From: Cupriavidus phytohabitans
GTDB lineage: Bacteria > Pseudomonadota > Gammaproteobacteria > Burkholderiales > Burkholderiaceae
Length of the DNA: 64,000 nt
Direction of reading: 5' to 3'
Assembly: GCF_000426345.1 (NCBI RefSeq)
Contig: NZ_AUFE01000002.1
Location: 124,001-188,000, forward strand
The notes under the pieces are model-generated. The model was not told the DNA's origin. It saw nothing but the letters and a program-made list of their open reading frames with translations, and did no database searches. Position numbers and translations under genes: made by a program. Shown here in pieces: positions 28,370-37,232 of this stretch. The stretch's first letter is position 1; each line of letters opens with the position of its first letter.

Positions 28370-30048
28370 GCCGCATCCTCCTGTGCCGGCGTCGCTCCCT
28401 GAGCGCCAGGCAGCATGGCTTCCAGCGTGGCCAGGGTATCGGCTTCCTCGATGGGCTTGTCAGTGCGCCAGCGCAGCATGCGCGGGAAGCGCACCGCGAT
28501 GCCGCTCTTGTGGCGGCCGCTGCGGGCAATGCCCTCGAAGCCGAGTTCGAACACCTGCGTGGGCTCGACGCTGCGCACCGGGCCGAATTTCTCGACGGTG
28601 GTGCGGCGGATGATGGCATCGACCGCGCGCATCTCCTGGTCGGTCAGCCCGGAATAGGCCTTGGCGAACGGCACGAGCGTCCGCCCCGGCGTACCCTGCG
28701 GCGCGTTCCATACCGCGAAGGTGAAGTCGGTATAGAGGCTGGCGCGGCGGCCATGTCCGCGCTGCGCGTAGATCAGCACCGCATCGACTGAATAGGGGTC
28801 GATCTTCCATTTCCACCAGACGCCCACGTCCTTGGTGCGGCCGGCGCCATAGGCCGCATCCGCGGCCTTGAGCATGAAGCCTTCCACGCCAAGGTCGCGC
28901 GAGGCGTCGCGCAGGCGCGCGTAGTGCTCCCAGCTGTCGCCGTCGACCAGCGGGCTCAGCTCCAGCGCGGGATGGATATAGCTGGCGACCACCTGCTCCA
29001 GCCGCGCACGGCGCTCCGCCTGCGGCCGGGTGCGCCAGTCCTCGCCCTGCCATTCGAGCAGGTCGTACGCCATCAGGATCGCCGGCGCGTCGCGCAGCAG
29101 CTTCGCGCTCAGTGTCTTGCGGCCGATGCGCTGCTGCAGCAGTGCGAACGGCTGCACGCGGCTGTCCTGCCAGATCACGATCTCGCCGTCGAGCACGGTG
29201 CCGTCCGGCAGCGGCGCGGCGGCCTGCTGCAGTTCCGGGAAGCGCTCGGTGATCAGTTCCTCGCCGCGCGACCACAGCCAGGTCTGGCCGCCGCGCCGCA
29301 CCAGCTGCGCGCGGATGCCGTCCCACTTCCACTCGACCAGCCACGCGCCGGGCGCGCCCAGCACGGTGTCGAACTGTTCCAGCGGGGCCTGCAACGGGTG
29401 GGCCAGGAAGAACGGATACGGCTGGCCGCCGGCGCGCAGGGCACGGTCATCTTCGTCCTCGGGCGCCAGCAGGGCCAGGAAGCGGGCCGCGTCGGGCCGC
29501 GCCGACAGATCGGTGTAGCCAACCATGCGCTCGGCCAAGCGCTTGGGGTCGATACCGGCCACCTCGCCCAGCGCGCGCGTTACCAGCAGGCGCGACACGC
29601 CCACGCGGAAGGCGCCGGTGATCAGCTTGAACAGCACCAGCCGGCCGTGCGCGTCGAGCGGGCGCCACAGCGCGTCGAGGCGCGGCATCAGCGCTTCCGG
29701 CGCCAGCCCGCGCAGCGGCAGCAGGCGCTGCTCGACCCATTCGGCCAGGCCGGCGTGGTCGGCGTCCTGCGGGTCTGGCAGCAGCAGCGCGATGGTTTCG
29801 GCGAGATCGCCGACGGCCTGGTAGCTCTCCTCGAAGAGCCAGTCGGGCAGGTCGGCGGCCTGCCGCGCCAGGCCGCGCAGCAGCGACACCGGCACGATCT
29901 GGCGCGGCTTGCCGCCCGCCAGGAAATAGACGGCCCAGGCGGCGTCCTCAGGCGGCGCGGTGCGCAGGTAATCGACCAGCGCGGCCAGCCGGGCCTTGGT
30001 CGACGTGGTGCCGTCCAGCGCGGCATAGAGGTCGGCAAAGGCCTTCAT
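28366..30048 (-). CDS. ATP-dependent DNA ligase
   Basis: A 560-residue ATP-dependent ligase with an N-terminal DNA-binding domain, the adenylated lysine K241 in EWKWDGIR, motif III LDGEIV, motif [15 protein letters not shown] and motif V WWKWK, then an OB domain. It lacks the polymerase and phosphoesterase domains of LigD. It overlaps exonuclease and helicase genes by ATGA, forming the known ligase-associated repair cassette. Confidence 0.94.
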   Translation of the reverse strand: MKAFADLYAALDGTTSTKARLAALVDYLRTAPPEDAAWAVYFLAGGKPRQIVPVSLLRGLARQAADLPDWLFEESYQAVGDLAETIALLLPDPQDADHAGLAEWVEQRLLPLRGLAPEALMPRLDALWRPLDAHGRLVLFKLITGAFRVGVSRLLVTRALGEVAGIDPKRLAERMVGYTDLSARPDAARFLALLAPEDEDDRALRAGGQPYPFFLAHPLQAPLEQFDTVLGAPGAWLVEWKWDGIRAQLVRRGGQTWLWSRGEELITERFPELQQAAAPLPDGTVLDGEIVIWQDSRVQPFALLQQRIGRKTLSAKLLRDAPAILMAYDLLEWQGEDWRTRPQAERRARLEQVVASYIHPALELSPLVDGDSWEHYARLRDASRDLGVEGFMLKAADAAYGAGRTKDVGVWWKWKIDPYSVDAVLIYAQRGHGRRASLYTDFTFAVWNAPQGTPGRTLVPFAKAYSGLTDQEMRAVDAIIRRTTVEKFGPVRSVEPTQVFELGFEGIARSGRHKSGIAVRFPRMLRWRTDKPIEEADTLATLEAMLPGAQGATPAQEDAA

Positions 30049-31151
30049 GGCGCGGCCTCTTCCCGGCCCGCTTCGGCGGATGCTGCGGGGTCCGGGCGCG
30101 CGGCTTCATCGTCGTCGCCATACTCGGTGTCGAAGGCCTGTGCCTGCCAGCCGCGTTCGCTCAGATATCGCACCATCACCGGCACGTTGCCATGGGTCAC
30201 GATAATGCGGCCCGCGCCGGTGGCGCCGATGGCCTGCAGCAGCCCCGGCCAGTCGGCATGGTCGGACAACGCAAAGCCACGGTCGACGCCGCGCCGGCGG
30301 CGCGTGCCGCGCAGCTGCATCCAGCCGCTGGCGAAGGCGTCCGAGGCATCGCCGAAACGCCGCAGCCACGGCGAACGCTGCGCCGACGGTGGCGCCACCA
30401 CCAGCGCCTGGCGCAGCAGCGGGCTGCGCGCGGGCAGCTCGGAGACCAGCGCCATCGGCGGCAGGGCCACGCCGGCCTCGGCATAGGCGGCGTTGAGCTG
30501 CGTCAGCGCGCCGTGCACGATCACCGGCCCCGGCATGCTATCGGCGCCGGCATGCCGCAGCACCCCGTGCAGGATGCGCTGGGCCTTGCCGAAGGTATAG
30601 GCGTAGACGACGCTGGCGCGCCCGGCACGGGCATTGGCCTGCCACCAGTCGAAGATCTCGGCCATCAGCGTGGCCTGCGGCGGCCACCGGTAGATCGGCA
30701 GCCCGAACGTGCTTTCGGTGATAAAGGTGTCGCAGCGCACCGGCTCGAACGGGTCGCAGGTGCCATCGGCCTCCAGCTTGTAGTCGCCCGAGGCCACCCA
30801 GACCTGCCCGCTGTGCTCCAGCCGCACCTGCGCGGAACCGAGCACGTGTCCGGCCGGATGCAGGCTCAGCGTGACGCCGTGGTGCGTGATGCGTTCGCCG
30901 TAGCGCAGCGTGTTCAGGTGGATCCCGGGCAGCCGCGCCAGCAGCACGCCGCATCCCGGTGCCGCGCACAGGTAGTGCGCGTGCCCGAAGCGAGCGTGAT
31001 CGGAATGGGCGTGGGTGATGACGGCGCGGTCGACCGGGCGCCACGGATCGATGTAGAAGTCGCCGGGCGGGCAATACAAGCCTTCAGGCCGGGCGACGAC
31101 CAGGTCGCCAGGGCGGGCGGACTCGGATGGTAGCTGCCGGATCGGGTCCAA
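30045..31151 (-). CDS. Ligase-associated metallo-beta-lactamase exonuclease
   Basis: A 368-residue MBL/beta-CASP nuclease related to mRNA 3'-end processing factors. The metal motif is THAHSDHARFGH and later ligands lie in HPAGHVLGSA and ASGDYKLE. A TTG at 31151 is the likely start because AGGAGG lies five bases before it; an in-frame GTG at 31169 has no such signal. It is the promoter-proximal gene of the repair cassette. Confidence 0.9.
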   Translation of the reverse strand: MDPIRQLPSESARPGDLVVARPEGLYCPPGDFYIDPWRPVDRAVITHAHSDHARFGHAHYLCAAPGCGVLLARLPGIHLNTLRYGERITHHGVTLSLHPAGHVLGSAQVRLEHSGQVWVASGDYKLEADGTCDPFEPVRCDTFITESTFGLPIYRWPPQATLMAEIFDWWQANARAGRASVVYAYTFGKAQRILHGVLRHAGADSMPGPVIVHGALTQLNAAYAEAGVALPPMALVSELPARSPLLRQALVVAPPSAQRSPWLRRFGDASDAFASGWMQLRGTRRRRGVDRGFALSDHADWPGLLQAIGATGAGRIIVTHGNVPVMVRYLSERGWQAQAFDTEYGDDDEAARPDPAASAEAGREEAAP

Positions 31152-31308
31152 GCGTGCCTCCTGATGCACTGCGGCCGGGGCGTGGCCGCGATGCTCCCGC
31201 AGAGGGAGACGTGGGCATCATACTGCGGAGGCGGGGCGGGGTGGAGAAGGTGGGGGCTGGTATGGGTGTCGGTGGCGGTCTTACAGGTAAGGGAAGCAAG
31301 GAGCAGAA

Positions 31309-31794
31309 CTAGAGCCCTTTTACCATGGTTGCGTGGCTGACTGTAAATCCAAGCTTGTTATAAAGCCTTTGAGCTGCATGGTTAGGCCCAAATACGTGGA
31401 GTCGAATTGTCGCCGCCCCAAGCTTCCTGGCATAGTGCTCGATTTTTGGGATTGCACGGCTTGCGTAGCCTCGCCCCCGATATTCAGGTTCAACAAATAT
31501 GTCAAGGATGAACGCCGATCTATCGTGAATGTCGATGCGGATCCATATATTGCCGACGGCATACTCCATGTCCACCGGACGGATTGAAAAGAACTGATGG
31601 GTTGGTGTGCGCAACCCTTGTGGCAATGTTTTATTAAACATCATGGTGGCATTGGCCAGTGCGGTGCTGCGGTCCCACTCATGGCTTTCTATCATGTTCT
31701 CGGCATACTCGGAAATTGAGCGTCTGGAGAAATTATCAAATTCCGCTTCGGTAAGTGCGCGAAGTGTGATCATCTCGTCAAGATGGTTTCGCAT
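31309..31794 (-). CDS. GNAT-family acetyltransferase
   Basis: A 161-residue N-acetyltransferase. The acetyl-CoA loop is the YRGRGYASRAI stretch near residue 104, followed by AQRLYNKLGF. It overlaps the MFS gene by 17 bases and is the last gene of the AT-richer cluster. ATG 31773, after the MFS stop, is an alternative start. In this setting it could acetylate the product for self-protection or tailoring; the substrate is unknown. Confidence 0.85.
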   Translation of the reverse strand: MRNHLDEMITLRALTEAEFDNFSRRSISEYAENMIESHEWDRSTALANATMMFNKTLPQGLRTPTHQFFSIRPVDMEYAVGNIWIRIDIHDRSAFILDIFVEPEYRGRGYASRAIPKIEHYARKLGAATIRLHVFGPNHAAQRLYNKLGFTVSHATMVKGL

Positions 31795-32983
31795 CGAAGC
31801 TTCTGCTTGGGCCAGGCGCGCGGAGAAAAGAAAAAAGAAGGATGCTGGCGAAGCTGCAAAAAATCAGTGCCCAGCACAGATTAAGCGTTGTATTCTTGCC
31901 GATCGCATTGATCGCGGCGCTGATGACACCCGCCGCCGCGAACCTGATAGTGCTGCCTGCGGCTGCGGCGGTACCCGCGATTTCGTCGAACAGATTCATG
32001 GCTTCCGTGGCGGCGGCCGGACGGATAAGCACGGTTCCTGCCGTACAGACGAGCATTGGCAGCAGCACCGTCATTGAGGTTCTGCATTGATAGTGGAACA
32101 TCGCCATCATGAGGAGTCCCGCCGTTGTCATCAGCAGCAGTCCGAGTCTGATCTGTTGGTGGGTGCCGATTTTCTTCGCGGCGTATGATGCTAGTGATCC
32201 ACCAAGAAGATAGGCCAGTCCGTAAAGGAGCAATATCATCGAATAACGATAGTGGTCCATTTTTAGCTCTACCAGGAATACTGCCGGCGAAATTATAATA
32301 AATGCGAGGTGGCATGAAAATGCTAATGCGCCAATTGCAGAGTGGCCAATAAAGTCGCGGTTTCGAAAAATTCTCAGGTAGGCGCCGGCGTAGAACCCCA
32401 CGCCGCCTGGCGTGCTTGTGGAGCTTTCGTCGAACTTGAAATGGGTCTGAAAAAGTATGATCAGAGAGATGGCGGCGAACAAGATAAAGCTCCCCTGCCA
32501 GCCGAAGGCAGACTGCAATACAGATCCTAGTAGAGGGGAGCAGGCGATGAACAATCCGGACAATGTCGTTGTGAGGATCCTGGCTCTCACGCCGTCGGTT
32601 CCTTTGAACGCGTCTTGAACGATGGCTTGGGCGAGGACGAAGGAGGCGCAGCCGAGTGATTGAATGATCCGACAGGCGAGGAAGGCGCTGTAGCTGGGGG
32701 CGAAAATGCAGCCGATTGCACCCAGCAGGGCGAAGAATATGCCAGTCAGAAGCAATCTTTTTCGGCCGAATCGGTCGGATAGTGGGCCGACAAAAAGTTG
32801 AAAAACCGAAAAGCCTATCGCGAAAATGCTGATGGACAATGCTATATCGCTTGTTTCAGTGTCGAAATGATCCGCCAAAGCTGGGAACGACGGTAGCATG
32901 ACATCCAGTGGTATCGCGCTAAGAAGGATGAGCATGCCGAGTAGCAAGAGCAGATGCATTTTTGGTTTGGCTGTACCGGACAT
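31778..32983 (-). CDS. MFS exporter (Bcr/CflA-like)
   Basis: A 401-residue major facilitator with about 12 hydrophobic segments. The loop 2-3 motif is GPLSDRFGRKRLL (about residue 66), and the N-terminal LDVMLPSFPALADHF is typical of Bcr/CflA drug-resistance carriers. ATG with AGGAG, 21 bases after the oxygenase stop. It likely exports the product of the cluster. Base composition is AT-richer than the flanks. Confidence 0.9.
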   Translation of the reverse strand: MSGTAKPKMHLLLLLGMLILLSAIPLDVMLPSFPALADHFDTETSDIALSISIFAIGFSVFQLFVGPLSDRFGRKRLLLTGIFFALLGAIGCIFAPSYSAFLACRIIQSLGCASFVLAQAIVQDAFKGTDGVRARILTTTLSGLFIACSPLLGSVLQSAFGWQGSFILFAAISLIILFQTHFKFDESSTSTPGGVGFYAGAYLRIFRNRDFIGHSAIGALAFSCHLAFIIISPAVFLVELKMDHYRYSMILLLYGLAYLLGGSLASYAAKKIGTHQQIRLGLLLMTTAGLLMMAMFHYQCRTSMTVLLPMLVCTAGTVLIRPAAATEAMNLFDEIAGTAAAAGSTIRFAAAGVISAAINAIGKNTTLNLCWALIFCSFASILLFSFLRAPGPSRSFDAKPS

Positions 32984-33004
32984 CGCTGACTCCTGTTATC
33001 CATC

Positions 33005-33982
33005 TCAATCGATAAGGCCGTATCTGGTGAAAGTTGCGACATAGCGAGGATCGTTGAAGAACGAGCAACTTTTCAATGCATGCAAAGTCGCAACGGCACC
33101 AGTTCGGGCTCTTAGCCGATGTTCTGATTCCTTACCTCGCTCTTCAGAGATTATTCGCGCTATGTTGCTGTCGATCCCCATCTCGCAAAAATCGCGTTCA
33201 AGCAAACTTCCGTCCAGGCGAAAACATTCATGAATAATGCTTGGCAGTTGCGTGGCGCAAAAGTCCCGCTCTGATTCAGTTAGACGAGGCCACAAATACG
33301 AAAACATGCCAGTGAAATATCGGCTATGTTTCCACTCGTCGGACAGATGATCCATCAGCATGTTGTGGACACCTGGCACGAGCGACGTGCGCCCCATCTT
33401 CGTAAACTCCGTTGTGATCGCAGTCTCCGAAACGAAGCCGATAAGGAACCATCCAAGTGTTGGAAGCTGGAAGGTCTCAGCCATGGCTTCAAGACGCGCG
33501 ATGCGGCTGAATTGCCGGTTCTCTTGGGCTATTCCGTAAATCCTGGAAACCTGATTCGCCACATCGGCTGACATGATCGCATGATATCCTTCATCGGTAT
33601 AAACCCGTAAGGCATCCATGCGCATGCCGTGCGGGATAGAGACCGGCAGGCAGTTCTGAGCAATAAACTGGACCGATTTATTGACTATCCTATGCTCAAG
33701 CAGGGTGGTGTATTCAAGAAATGTGATCAGATTTCTGGCCAGAATTTCCTGTACTTGTCCTTGCGGAAGCCCTGCTAATAGCGGGTGCGACAGGAAAGTC
33801 AAGGCGGAAGGAAAGAACCAGTCGCCGGATGCGGGGTCGTCCTTGTCGGTTGATTTGCAGGTGTATCGATAGGGTCTTGTGCGCACCACCGAATCGTCAT
33901 TCCAATTGGAGAAATATCCCCTCTCCTGGATATCGGTTGTAACGAAGCCGTCGATGGTCGCTGAGACGATTTCAGGTTTCAT
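33005..33982 (-). CDS. AurF-like di-iron N-oxygenase family protein
   Basis: A 325-residue ferritin-like protein. All seven ligand positions of p-aminobenzoate N-oxygenase AurF are matched in order and spacing: E96, E131-x2-H134, E186 and H212-x3-E216-x2-H219 (motifs YTDEGYHA and DHLSDEWKH). AurF enzymes oxidise amines to hydroxylamine or nitro groups; substrates of relatives vary. The start overlaps the SagB-type gene by 11 bases. An operon with a tiny peptide gene suggests the substrate is a peptide or derived from one, which is inference. Confidence 0.82.
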   Translation of the reverse strand: MKPEIVSATIDGFVTTDIQERGYFSNWNDDSVVRTRPYRYTCKSTDKDDPASGDWFFPSALTFLSHPLLAGLPQGQVQEILARNLITFLEYTTLLEHRIVNKSVQFIAQNCLPVSIPHGMRMDALRVYTDEGYHAIMSADVANQVSRIYGIAQENRQFSRIARLEAMAETFQLPTLGWFLIGFVSETAITTEFTKMGRTSLVPGVHNMLMDHLSDEWKHSRYFTGMFSYLWPRLTESERDFCATQLPSIIHECFRLDGSLLERDFCEMGIDSNIARIISEERGKESEHRLRARTGAVATLHALKSCSFFNDPRYVATFTRYGLID

Positions 33983-35072
33983 GAGCGTTTGTCATCGAGT
34001 ATTCGGTAAGGATCTCGCGGCTCGCGGTGTCGATGTCCTCGCCGTCGCTATAGCCGGCCCCCACAAAGAGAAGGACTTGTTCCGCGGGCGACTTGATCTC
34101 GAGCAACTCTTCAACCTCGCTGTCCCTGAACGCCGCGGATAGCCACGTCTTTAGCCCGCAGGCGGTGCTGACAAGTTGAAACGTCTGCGATAGATGGCCG
34201 ACGTCCAGTAGCGAAACGCGATAGGCTCTGGAGTGGCCGTATTTCCACCACATTCGGTCGAACCTGCCTGCGATGAAAACACCGAATGCCAGTTCGGCGG
34301 AAAAATACTGGCCCATTAGCAATGAAGGCAGGACATTCTCGCGTGCAGTTTCGCGAATTGATGTCAGGCCATGTGTTACGGGATCGTAGTGGTATGTGCC
34401 TGGGCCGAGATCACTAACACGATTGCAGAAGAGGTAAACCTCCGTGGAATTCAGGCCTCCCCCGGACGGACTGCTTCTTCTTTGTCGCAGATATTTGGGG
34501 ACGAATTCGTTAATTCCAGGCTCACGCTCGTCCAAGAATCCGAATGATGCGTAAAGTATGGTGCTGAGCGTTTGCAGACTGATTTTTTCTTGCCGAAATT
34601 TTCGGCATGTGCGTCGTTCAAGCAGGCTTTGCCACAGCGTTTTACTGTTCAGGACTGCGGGGTCAGGTCTAGGCAGGGAAAGGATTGCTGTAGAACGTGG
34701 CTGCTTAAATGGCGGGATCCTGTTCTTTGCGGTTTCAATGCAGAGTGCAGTGTGGCAAGAGGCCCATTCTCGCCCATTTATAGGGATCATTTCCTGAGGA
34801 ATGTCCTTGGTGCCAACGTGAAATATACGGGCGAGAATATCCCAGCCCCATTCGGGACGAGAAAACGGATGCTCCGCGATGATGTTTTGTCCTTGCAAGT
34901 CGATGTCGATTTTGTCATCGCGGGCGATAGCGTAACGCTTGTAAGCGATGTCCACTAAGCGGAATGTGTACTCAGGTGCAAGCGAGTATTGGTTGTGCTT
35001 CTCAAAGTCCCACAGGACGATTCCGTCCGGAGTGAAGATCAGGAAGACGTTCGGATTAATATGCGCACTCAT
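33972..35072 (-). CDS. SagB-type FMN dehydrogenase
   Basis: A 366-residue protein with an N-terminal region of about 145 residues and a C-terminal nitroreductase domain of the SagB/McbC type. Diagnostic segments are ERRTCRKFRQ, SSPSGGGLNSTEVYLF and PGTYHYDPVTHGL. SagB enzymes oxidise azolines to azoles or perform other peptide dehydrogenations with FMN. ATG with a GGAGG site nine bases upstream, just after a stem-loop that separates it from the 23-codon peptide gene. No YcaO cyclodehydratase accompanies it. Confidence 0.87.
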   Translation of the reverse strand: MSAHINPNVFLIFTPDGIVLWDFEKHNQYSLAPEYTFRLVDIAYKRYAIARDDKIDIDLQGQNIIAEHPFSRPEWGWDILARIFHVGTKDIPQEMIPINGREWASCHTALCIETAKNRIPPFKQPRSTAILSLPRPDPAVLNSKTLWQSLLERRTCRKFRQEKISLQTLSTILYASFGFLDEREPGINEFVPKYLRQRRSSPSGGGLNSTEVYLFCNRVSDLGPGTYHYDPVTHGLTSIRETARENVLPSLLMGQYFSAELAFGVFIAGRFDRMWWKYGHSRAYRVSLLDVGHLSQTFQLVSTACGLKTWLSAAFRDSEVEELLEIKSPAEQVLLFVGAGYSDGEDIDTASREILTEYSMTNAHET

Positions 35073-35088
35073 TGTTGTCGCCTCCAAT

Positions 35089-35113
35089 AAGATGCCCCGA
35101 ATTGGGGCATCTT
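35089..35113 (-). terminator. Stem-loop between peptide gene and SagB gene (likely attenuator)
   Basis: A perfect 10-bp inverted repeat (aagatgcccc/ggggcatctt) with a five-base loop lies 7 bases after the peptide stop and 16 bases before the SagB start. Only a weak T-rich tract (ttatt) follows on the minus strand. Partial termination here would give more precursor transcript than enzyme transcript, a common design in peptide-product operons. Confidence 0.65.
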
Positions 35114-35120
35114 GCGTCAA

Positions 35121-35192
35121 TTACTTCTTGATCGGCGCACCGATTTGCGTCCAGTTTGCCATTTTCGCGGATTCGAGAATGATTTTGGTCAT
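35121..35192 (-). CDS. 23-residue candidate precursor peptide
   Basis: A 23-codon gene (starting MTKIILESAK, ending GAPIKK) with AGGAGG four bases before its ATG. It contains no cysteine or tyrosine; a single W14 is followed by T15 and Q16, and it ends in two lysines. It lies first in an operon with SagB-type and AurF-type oxidases and is followed by a perfect stem-loop. It resembles PqqA-sized peptides in length, but the PqqA Glu-x3-Tyr pair is absent. I infer a substrate or scaffold peptide; family not recognised. Confidence 0.68.
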   Translation of the reverse strand: MTKIILESAKMANWTQIGAPIKK

Positions 35193-35771
35193 GATGCCTC
35201 CTGGATTTGACACTGAATTGCCGCACGAAAGTGTGCGGTAATTGAAAGGTAGGCAACCGAAGGCTGCGTCGCGATGCGAATATTCTGGTTGGATGGAGGG
35301 AATTTTCCCGTTTGGCGCGACGAATTGCGCCACCCCAGGAGTACGCGATCAAAGGAATGCAGGCTGGGGCCGGGTGACGTGCCTTCAGACACAACGGAGC
35401 CTGGCTTCGATGGATGAAACCTCGACCCGGTATTCTGAAAGCGTGGAGATGGCGCGGGAGCCGAGGGATGCTGAGAGAGGGCGGCCGGCCGCAAGGGAGT
35501 ACGCCCGGATATGAGTCGCTGTGCCTCCCGGACGGGACGGCACAGCGCTTATCGGGACGGCACAGCGCTTATACCGTCCGTCAGGCTCGGCTGTGTGAGT
35601 ACCGCGTGATCGGCCGCTATGGCAAGGCGACTGCCCGGTGCCGGCTAGCTGTGACCGCTCATGCTGTAGCGGCCCGGGGTCGCTACATTGGGTTGGTTTG
35701 CCCCCGGCACGGATCCGTAACGGACCGGCAGCGCGGGAGGGCGCGCCACCAAGCTTGGGGGAGGTTGCTAC
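35193..35771. other. Non-coding stretch upstream of peptide operon
   Basis: No convincing gene is seen in these 579 bases. The part nearest the peptide gene is AT-rich and should hold its promoter; a 6-bp hairpin (ccgcac/gtgcgg, 35221-35238) lies in the leader. The distal part is GC-rich again and contains a 20-bp tandem duplication. The change in composition probably marks the right edge of the acquired segment. Confidence 0.6.
35533..35572. repeat. Perfect 20-bp tandem duplication
   Basis: The 20-base unit beginning cgggacggca and ending gcgcttat occurs twice without gap. It lies in the composition transition between the AT-richer peptide cluster and the oxidase gene. It could be an operator array, a slippage product or a scar of integration. 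Confidence 0.85.
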
Positions 35772-37217
35772 TCAAAGCACGTCGTCCTTCATGTGATACC
35801 AGTGATACAGCACCCGCTGTCCCAGCCGGCGGAACGGCGCGAACATCTGCGATTCCACCATCTCGCGCACGTTCGGGAACGGCAGTGGCGAGCGGAAGAT
35901 CGGCAGCTCCGGCAGCACCGACGACTTGCCGGCGATCAGCGCCGCCAGGCGCTTGCCGGCCTGGGCGGAATACATCACGCCATTGCCGCCATAGCCCATG
36001 GCGTAATAGATCGACTGCGCGGGATCCGGCTGCGTGATGCGCGGCATCATGTCGTGGCTGACATCGACCCAGCCCCACCAGGAATAGTCGACCTGGATGC
36101 CCTGCAGCGCGGGGAACTTGCGGTACATGTCGCTGATGAGCTTCTGCTTGTACTGGTCCTGCGGCGCGTCGTTGCCGGTGATGGCGCTGCGGCTGCCGAT
36201 CTGCAGGCGGCCGTCCGGCATCAGCCGGTAGTAGTGGCGCAGGATGCGCGTGTCGGTGATGACCTGCGTGGTGCGGAAGTTGCACGCGGCCAGTTCGCCG
36301 GCGGTGAGCGGGCGTGTGACGATGGAGTTCGACAGGATCGGGAACAGCCGGTTCTTCAGCTCGTGGTGCAGTGACTGCGAGGTATAGCCACCGGTGGCGA
36401 CGCCCACGGCGCGGGCGCGCACGATGCCGCCGGGGGTGCGCAGGTAGTGCATGCCGTTGCGGGTTTCCCACCCGGTCACGGGGCTGGACGGATGCACCTT
36501 GGCGCCCAGTTCGCGCGCGCGGCGCAGGTAGCCGAAGGCGAGCTTGCCGGCGTGGATGCCGATGCCTTCGGGCTCATGCATGGCGCCCGCGGCTTCCTTG
36601 TCGTCGACATAGTCGCGCCGCACGGTGTCCGCGTCCATGACCCGCGCATCGTACTTGAAGACTTCGCGCAGGACCTTGGCTTCCTTCTCCAGCGCCGGCA
36701 TCACCTTGGCGCGGTGCGCGATGTACAGGTGGCCGCCGGGCTGCGGATCGCAGTCGATATCCCGGATCAGGCCCTTGAAGGTCTCCATGCCGTCGCAGAC
36801 TTCTTCGTGCAGGCGCAGCGCGGTATCCAGGCCGTAGCGCTGGATCCACTGCGAGCGCTTGAGCCGCCCCGACGCGCATTGCGCCTGGCCGCCGTTGCGC
36901 GTGCTGCAGCCCCAGCTGACGCGGTTGGCTTCCAGCACGGTGGCCTTGATGCCGTATTCCTGCGCCAGGAAGATGGCGCAGGTCAGGCCGGTGAAACCCG
37001 AGCCGATGATGGCCACGTCGACGTCGATGTCGTGCGTGATCGGGCCGTCGTCGGCGGGCGGCTCGCCAGCGGTGCCGATCCAGTAGGTGGGCGCGTATTC
37101 CCGGCCGTGGCCGGGGGTGGGGGTGTGCAGCGGGTCGTAGGCGGGGTCGTATGGCCGGGTCGGCGCGGTGGACTGTTCGCCGGCAAGTAGGCTGCTGCGG
37201 GGGGCTACGGCTTGCAT
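35772..37217 (-). CDS. FAD-dependent amine/amino acid oxidase (PuuB-like)
   Basis: A 481-residue DAO-family flavoprotein. The FAD-binding GSGFTGL motif lies near residue 72 (DVAIIGSGFTGLTCAIFLA), and SWGCSTRNGGQ and MGYGGNGVMYS are typical of PuuB/OrdL oxidases of glutamylated polyamines or amino acids. ATG with GAGGAGA, 15 bases after the NTF2-like gene. Together with the permease and MocR regulator it suggests uptake and oxidation of an amine. Confidence 0.88.
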   Translation of the reverse strand: MQAVAPRSSLLAGEQSTAPTRPYDPAYDPLHTPTPGHGREYAPTYWIGTAGEPPADDGPITHDIDVDVAIIGSGFTGLTCAIFLAQEYGIKATVLEANRVSWGCSTRNGGQAQCASGRLKRSQWIQRYGLDTALRLHEEVCDGMETFKGLIRDIDCDPQPGGHLYIAHRAKVMPALEKEAKVLREVFKYDARVMDADTVRRDYVDDKEAAGAMHEPEGIGIHAGKLAFGYLRRARELGAKVHPSSPVTGWETRNGMHYLRTPGGIVRARAVGVATGGYTSQSLHHELKNRLFPILSNSIVTRPLTAGELAACNFRTTQVITDTRILRHYYRLMPDGRLQIGSRSAITGNDAPQDQYKQKLISDMYRKFPALQGIQVDYSWWGWVDVSHDMMPRITQPDPAQSIYYAMGYGGNGVMYSAQAGKRLAALIAGKSSVLPELPIFRSPLPFPNVREMVESQMFAPFRRLGQRVLYHWYHMKDDVL

Positions 37218-37232
37218 CGCGCGTCTCCTCGC

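Noticed and set aside
25757-28402. About 880-codon open frame antisense to the Lhr-like helicase
   Set aside because: Low-complexity Gln/Arg/His composition, no domain, and full overlap with a clear helicase gene.
35121-35192. Peptide gene as PqqA, mycofactocin precursor or methanobactin precursor
   Set aside because: PqqA Glu-x3-Tyr, the MftA C-terminal Val-Tyr and methanobactin cysteines are all absent, and none of the pqq, mft or mbn partner genes is present.
31309-35192. Classical azole-forming (TOMM) cluster because of the SagB-type gene
   Set aside because: No YcaO cyclodehydratase or E1-like partner is present, and the peptide has no cysteine and only a few Ser/Thr residues.
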